Assembly (NCBI GenBank): GCA_015060455.1
Contig: SUYM01000014.1
Span: forward strand, 16,341 to 80,340
Origin: Bacteroidales bacterium
GTDB taxonomy: Bacteria; Bacteroidota; Bacteroidia; Bacteroidales; UBA932
Direction: 5' to 3'
Length of the DNA stretch: 64,000 bases
Part shown: positions 60,437-64,000 of the stretch, piece after piece
Numbering within the stretch: position 1 is the first letter of the stretch
Layout: every line of letters begins with the position of its first letter
Made by a program: the position numbers and the translations under genes
Notes under the pieces: generated by a model
The model's database searches: none
Seen by the model: the letters and a program-made list of their open reading frames with translations, nothing else
What the model was told of the DNA's origin: nothing

Positions 60437-62206
60437 TTACAGCAGTTCGTCCCTCTCGCGAAGGTCCTTCACGCGGAGTTGGGTGGTGGATGAACCACGA
60501 TAGAAATTCTCCACGATGCAATAGCATACATCGATCGGGTTGCCGGCCTTGATGTGGTCGAAATAGTCCGCCATATTGAATGCGATGGCAGATATGTGAT
60601 GATATGGCTGTGACTCCTGGATGAGTTCCAGTTTCAGGTGACCTCCTTCCGCTCCCACTTTGCGTCCCATACCGTTGTCATATACATTGTCAGTACGGAA
60701 CACCGGAGCGCTGTTGCCCGGACCGAAAGGCTGGAACTGTTTGAGGATGCGCAGGAACTTTGGAGTGATCTGCGAGAAGTTCAGCATGGTGTCGATGTCA
60801 ACGACAGGCATCTGCATTTCAGGAATGATCTTTCCTGATATATGCTTTTCTATCCTCCTGCAGAATTCGTCTATATTTTCCTCCTTCAATGTCAGACCTG
60901 CCGCATAAAGATGGCCGCCGAAATTTTCCAGAAGGTCTGCACAACTTTCAATGGCATCATAGAGGTCGAACCCGTGCACACTTCGCGCCGAGCCGGTCAC
61001 AAGTCCTCCCTGGGACATCGTGAACACGATTGTAGGCTTATAATACGCCTCAACCAGACGGGAAGCGACGATACCCACGACGCCCTTGTGCCACTCGGGA
61101 TTATATACGATCGTAGCCTTGTCCGAAGAAAGACAACCACCCGCCTTAGGATTGGCTTTGTCAAAACGCCTTCCTGACTCCACCATCTCCAATGCTTCCT
61201 GAGTGATGCGACGGTCAATGTTCTTCCTTTCGTTATTATGTTCATTTATGGCGTTGCCGATGCGTACGGCGTCACTCACACTTCTTGCCGTGAGCAGATC
61301 CACCGCCATACGGCCGCTCTCCATACGACCGGCGGCATTGATGCGCGGACCGATCTTGAAAACTATATCGTCTATGGTCAGATGTCCCGGTTCAAGACCC
61401 GAAAGTTGGATCATGGCAAGAAGGCCCTCACGAGGACTGCTGTTGAGTTGTTTCAGACCGTAATGTGCCAGTATTCTGTTCTCGCCAACGACTGTTACAA
61501 GGTCGGAAGCAATACTTACCACCAGGAGATCCATCAGCGGGGTCAAGGTCTCAAAAGGAATGCCGTATTTCTGAGAATAGGCCTGAACCAACTTGAAGCC
61601 TACACCGCAGCCCGAAAGGTCATCAAACGGATAGAAGCAGTCCTCCCTCTTGGGGTCAAGGACAGCAACAGCCTTCGGCAGTTCGTTCTCCGGAAGATGG
61701 TGGTCGCAGATGATCATGTCTATCCCTTTCTCTCGGGCATATTCGACCTTCTCGTTCGCCTTGATGCCGCAATCGAGGGTTATGATGAGGGAGAACCCAT
61801 TTTCGGCTGCCCAGTCTATGCCTTTATATGACACGCCATAACCCTCATCATACCTTTCAGGGATATAGAAATCTATATGACGGGTGAGATTGTGAAGGAA
61901 TGAATATACCAGTGATACGGCAGTCGTGCCATCGACATCATAGTCGCCATAGACAAGTATCCTCTCTCCTCTTACAACAGCCTCATGCACCCTTTCGACC
62001 GCCTTATCCATATCTGTCATAAGGAACGGGTCGTGCAGGTCATCCAGACTCGGACGGAAGAAGGCACGTGCCTGCTCGAATGTATGCACACCCCTCTGCA
62101 CCAGAAGTTCCGCAAGCACCGGATCCACCCCGAGTTCAGAAGAAAGTTGCCTTACATTCTCAGCATCAGCGCCTTCGCGCAATTTCCATATCTTATTTAC
62201 CGCCAT
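60437..62206 (-). CDS. recJ: Single-stranded-DNA exonuclease RecJ
   Basis: A 589-residue DHH-family nuclease. The metal site is in YGDYDVDGTTAVSL (about 83-96), DCGIKANE and CDHHLPENELPK (near 152), and the DHHA1 substrate domain holds SARSVHGFDLYDAI and ENFGGHLYAAGLTL. RecJ degrades single-stranded DNA 5' to 3' in recombination and repair. Length is normal. The -7 box at 62213-62220 lies so close to the ATG that the message would have almost no leader. The gene diverges from lysS. Confidence 0.96.
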   Translation of the reverse strand: MAVNKIWKLREGADAENVRQLSSELGVDPVLAELLVQRGVHTFEQARAFFRPSLDDLHDPFLMTDMDKAVERVHEAVVRGERILVYGDYDVDGTTAVSLVYSFLHNLTRHIDFYIPERYDEGYGVSYKGIDWAAENGFSLIITLDCGIKANEKVEYAREKGIDMIICDHHLPENELPKAVAVLDPKREDCFYPFDDLSGCGVGFKLVQAYSQKYGIPFETLTPLMDLLVVSIASDLVTVVGENRILAHYGLKQLNSSPREGLLAMIQLSGLEPGHLTIDDIVFKIGPRINAAGRMESGRMAVDLLTARSVSDAVRIGNAINEHNNERKNIDRRITQEALEMVESGRRFDKANPKAGGCLSSDKATIVYNPEWHKGVVGIVASRLVEAYYKPTIVFTMSQGGLVTGSARSVHGFDLYDAIESCADLLENFGGHLYAAGLTLKEENIDEFCRRIEKHISGKIIPEMQMPVVDIDTMLNFSQITPKFLRILKQFQPFGPGNSAPVFRTDNVYDNGMGRKVGAEGGHLKLELIQESQPYHHISAIAFNMADYFDHIKAGNPIDVCYCIVENFYRGSSTTQLRVKDLRERDELL

Positions 62207-62212
62207 ATCCTA

Positions 62213-62220
62213 CAAAGATA
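62213..62220 (-). promoter_or_regulatory. Promoter -7 element of recJ, nearly leaderless
   Basis: TATCTTTG on the minus strand is an exact -7 consensus whose last base is only 7 nt from the start codon at 62206. The expected transcription start is 3-5 nt before the ATG. Confidence 0.6.
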
Positions 62221-62233
62221 TGGATTTTTTTGT

Positions 62234-62241
62234 TAATTTTG
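62234..62241 (+). promoter_or_regulatory. Promoter -7 element of lysS
   Basis: TAATTTTG followed by CA fits TAnnTTTG, 38 nt before the lysS ATG at 62280. It is back to back with the recJ promoter. Confidence 0.6.
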
Positions 62242-62279
62242 CACGATTTGTAAAATGATATAACTAAAATACAGATACT

Positions 62280-63794
62280 ATGAGTATTATGGACCTCAAC
62301 GAGCAGGAGCTTTTCAGAAGAGAATCGCTCGCGAAACTCAGAGAACTCGGGATCGAGCCTTATCCGGCTGCGCTCTACCCAATCAACACGTCTGCAGCAC
62401 AGGTAAAGGCCGAATATGACGAGGCTGCAGGCAATTTCCAGGACGTGGTCATAGCCGGACGAATCATGTCAAGACGTATCATGGGAGCCGCCTCATTCGG
62501 TGAACTCCAGGACGAGACAGGACGTATCCAGATCTATGTAAACCGCGATGAGATCTGCCCTGGCGAAGACAAGACAATGTACAACACCGTATGGAAGAAA
62601 CTTCTTGACATCGGTGACATCGTGGGCATCAAGGGATTCGCATTCATCACAAAGACCGGCCAACTTTCCATCCACGCAAAGGAACTTACGCTTCTGAGCA
62701 AGTCTCTGCGCGTGCTTCCTATCGTGAAGGAGAAGGACGGAGAGGTGTTCGACGCTTTCTCTGATCCTGAACTTAAATACCGTCAGAGATATGTCGATCT
62801 TATCGTAAATCCTCAGGTACGCGATACATTCATCAAGAGAAGCCAGATCGTGGCGACCATGCGTGAGTATTTCAACGAAGCAGGCTGCCTTGAGGTGGAG
62901 ACCCCTATTCTCCAGAGCATCCCGGGCGGTGCCACGGCGCGTCCGTTCATCACCCATCACAATGCTCTCGATATTCCTTTGTATTTGAGAATCGCAAATG
63001 AGCTCTATCTGAAGAGGCTCATCGTCGGAGGATACCACGGAGTGTATGAGTTCGCTAAGGACTTCCGTAACGAGGGTATGGACAAGACCCACAACCCAGA
63101 GTTTACCTGCATGGAGATCTATGTGGCATACAAGGACTACATCTGGATGATGGAGTTCGTGGAGAAACTTCTTGAGAAGATCGCACTCAAGCTCCATGGC
63201 AAGACAGAGGTCACTATCGGTGAGAATCAGGTCGATTTCAAGCCGCCGTTCCGCCGCCTCCCTATCCTTGAGGCCATCAAGGAATATGCAGGAGTCGATG
63301 TTGCAGGAATGAGCGAGGAAGAGCTCCGCGAGACATGCAAGAAGCTCCATGTGGAGACTGACCCTTCATTCGGAAAGGGCAAGCTCATCGACGCCATCTT
63401 CGGAGAGTACTGCGAGAAGCACCTCGTTCAGCCTACATTCATCACAGACTATCCTGTGGAGATGTCGCCGCTGACAAAGCGTCACCGCAGCAACCCGGAA
63501 CTGACAGAGCGTTTCGAGCTTTTCGTATGCGGTAAGGAACTTGCGAATGCATACAGTGAGCTCAACGACCCTATCGACCAGTACGAGCGTTTCCAGGATC
63601 AGCTCAAACTGAAGGACAAGGGAGACGACGAGGCGATGTTCATCGATATGGACTTCGTACGCGCACTCGAATACGGTATGCCTCCTACATCAGGACTTGG
63701 AATGGGTATCGACCGTCTGACAATGTTCATGACCAACTCCCCTACCATCCAGGACGTACTCTTCTTCCCTCAGATGAGACCGAAGAGCCTGTAA
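62280..63794 (+). CDS. lysS: Lysyl-tRNA synthetase, class II
   Basis: A 504-residue class II enzyme. An N-terminal OB-fold (about 50-160, [20 protein letters not shown]) binds the anticodon. Motif 1 lies around [20 protein letters not shown], motif 2 is [20 protein letters not shown] and motif 3 is [13 protein letters not shown]. It charges tRNA-Lys. It is a single-gene unit with its own promoter and a strong terminator 17 bp after the stop. Confidence 0.98.
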   Translation: MSIMDLNEQELFRRESLAKLRELGIEPYPAALYPINTSAAQVKAEYDEAAGNFQDVVIAGRIMSRRIMGAASFGELQDETGRIQIYVNRDEICPGEDKTMYNTVWKKLLDIGDIVGIKGFAFITKTGQLSIHAKELTLLSKSLRVLPIVKEKDGEVFDAFSDPELKYRQRYVDLIVNPQVRDTFIKRSQIVATMREYFNEAGCLEVETPILQSIPGGATARPFITHHNALDIPLYLRIANELYLKRLIVGGYHGVYEFAKDFRNEGMDKTHNPEFTCMEIYVAYKDYIWMMEFVEKLLEKIALKLHGKTEVTIGENQVDFKPPFRRLPILEAIKEYAGVDVAGMSEEELRETCKKLHVETDPSFGKGKLIDAIFGEYCEKHLVQPTFITDYPVEMSPLTKRHRSNPELTERFELFVCGKELANAYSELNDPIDQYERFQDQLKLKDKGDDEAMFIDMDFVRALEYGMPPTSGLGMGIDRLTMFMTNSPTIQDVLFFPQMRPKSL

Positions 63795-63810
63795 GGCAAC
63801 AACGACTATG

Positions 63811-63846
63811 AAAAATCCTCAAAACGGCCTGTTTTGAGGATTTTTT
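63811..63846 (+). terminator. Rho-independent terminator of lysS
   Basis: AATCCTCAAAAC pairs perfectly with GTTTTGAGGATT around a GGCCT loop, followed by TTTT. It lies between lysS and the convergent gene at the right edge and could serve both directions. Confidence 0.9.
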
Positions 63847-63864
63847 GCATTATATGTATGCGGA

Positions 63865-64000
63865 TTATTTCAAAACGACTGACTCTGCAACGCCACGAAG
63901 ATATGCTGCGGTCTCGGCGTCAAGCAGACAGTCGCATGGATCCGAGCCGAATTTCTTTCCGCTGAGAGTCAGATAGTTCACACACGCCTTGAGATATGAT
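63865..64000 (-). CDS. Unidentified protein, C-terminal 44 residues (cut by window edge)
   Basis: An open frame enters from the right edge and ends at TAA (63865-63867). The visible tail, SYLKACVNYLTLSGKKFGSD then PCDCLLDAETAAYLRGVAES, looks like a real helical C-terminus with two close cysteines. I do not recognise the family. It converges on lysS with the terminator between them. Confidence 0.55.
   Translation of the reverse strand, partial: SYLKACVNYLTLSGKKFGSDPCDCLLDAETAAYLRGVAESVVLK

Noticed and set aside
62493..63350. 285-residue minus-strand frame
   Set aside because: It is antisense to lysS, a universally conserved gene.

Overview
The window looks like chromosomal DNA of a member of the order Bacteroidales, probably an uncultured gut or Cryptobacteroides/Rikenellaceae-like lineage (the exact family is inference). 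Reasons: a SusC/SusD pair with a hybrid two-component regulator, fimbrillin-like and BACON/DUF5689-type lipoproteins, a Bat (aerotolerance) operon, promoters with the Bacteroidetes -7 element TAnnTTTG, and almost no Shine-Dalgarno sequences. No rRNA, tRNA, CRISPR array or complete insertion sequence was seen. No gene-free stretch exceeds 200 bp.

Region 1 (1-35.8 kb, all minus strand) is one large polysaccharide utilisation locus. In transcription order it holds: a heparinase-like lyase fused to an aldose 1-epimerase; a FAD oxidoreductase; a sialate O-acetylesterase-like esterase; two tandem BNR/Asp-box propellers; a 47-residue peptide with a G8 tract; a fimbrillin/FISUMP lipoprotein; a hybrid two-component system (HTCS) regulator; a fimbrillin/beta-helix lipoprotein; a second fimbrillin-like lipoprotein; a BACON-like lipoprotein; SusC; SusD; a DUF5689 surface lipoprotein; a GH5-like hydrolase; a DUF5107-TPR protein; a BNR-CBM9-like protein; a second heparinase-like lyase; and the start of a GH2 enzyme cut by the window edge. 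Together they suggest sensing, surface capture, import and breakdown of an acetylated, uronate-containing glycan whose identity the sequence does not settle.

Region 2 (35.9-44.4 kb, minus strand) is the operon moxR - DUF58 - DUF4381-like - batA - batB - batC - batD/E, with batD and batE fused in one frame. Region 3 (44.45-55.9 kb) is mostly housekeeping on the plus strand: truA, exbB-exbD-tonB, an RluB-type pseudouridine synthase with an RSFGE-repeat tail, era, a ParC/GyrA-like subunit and a repeat-expanded aroK. An endonuclease/exonuclease/phosphatase lipoprotein lies on the minus strand within it. Region 4 (55.9-58.1 kb) is a small mosaic island: a headless DUF4143-type ATPase remnant, a complete related ATPase, and a duplicated fragment of the neighbouring helicase tail. 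Region 5 (58.1-64 kb) holds a PIF1-like helicase, recJ, lysS with a clear terminator, and the tail of an unidentified gene.

The most unusual signal is a dispersed family of short hairpins. Nine canonical copies and one copy inside aroK have the form GTC-[AT + stem] loop [stem' + AT]-C(T/C). The two stem arms change together between copies (ATTTC/GAAAT, ATGTC/GACAT, ATTCT/AGAAT, ATTGC/GCAAT and two longer ones). Copies sit directly upstream of start codons at three consecutive operon junctions of the locus, are tandemly amplified in two places, and are read as protein inside aroK and at the C-terminus of the DUF4381-like gene.
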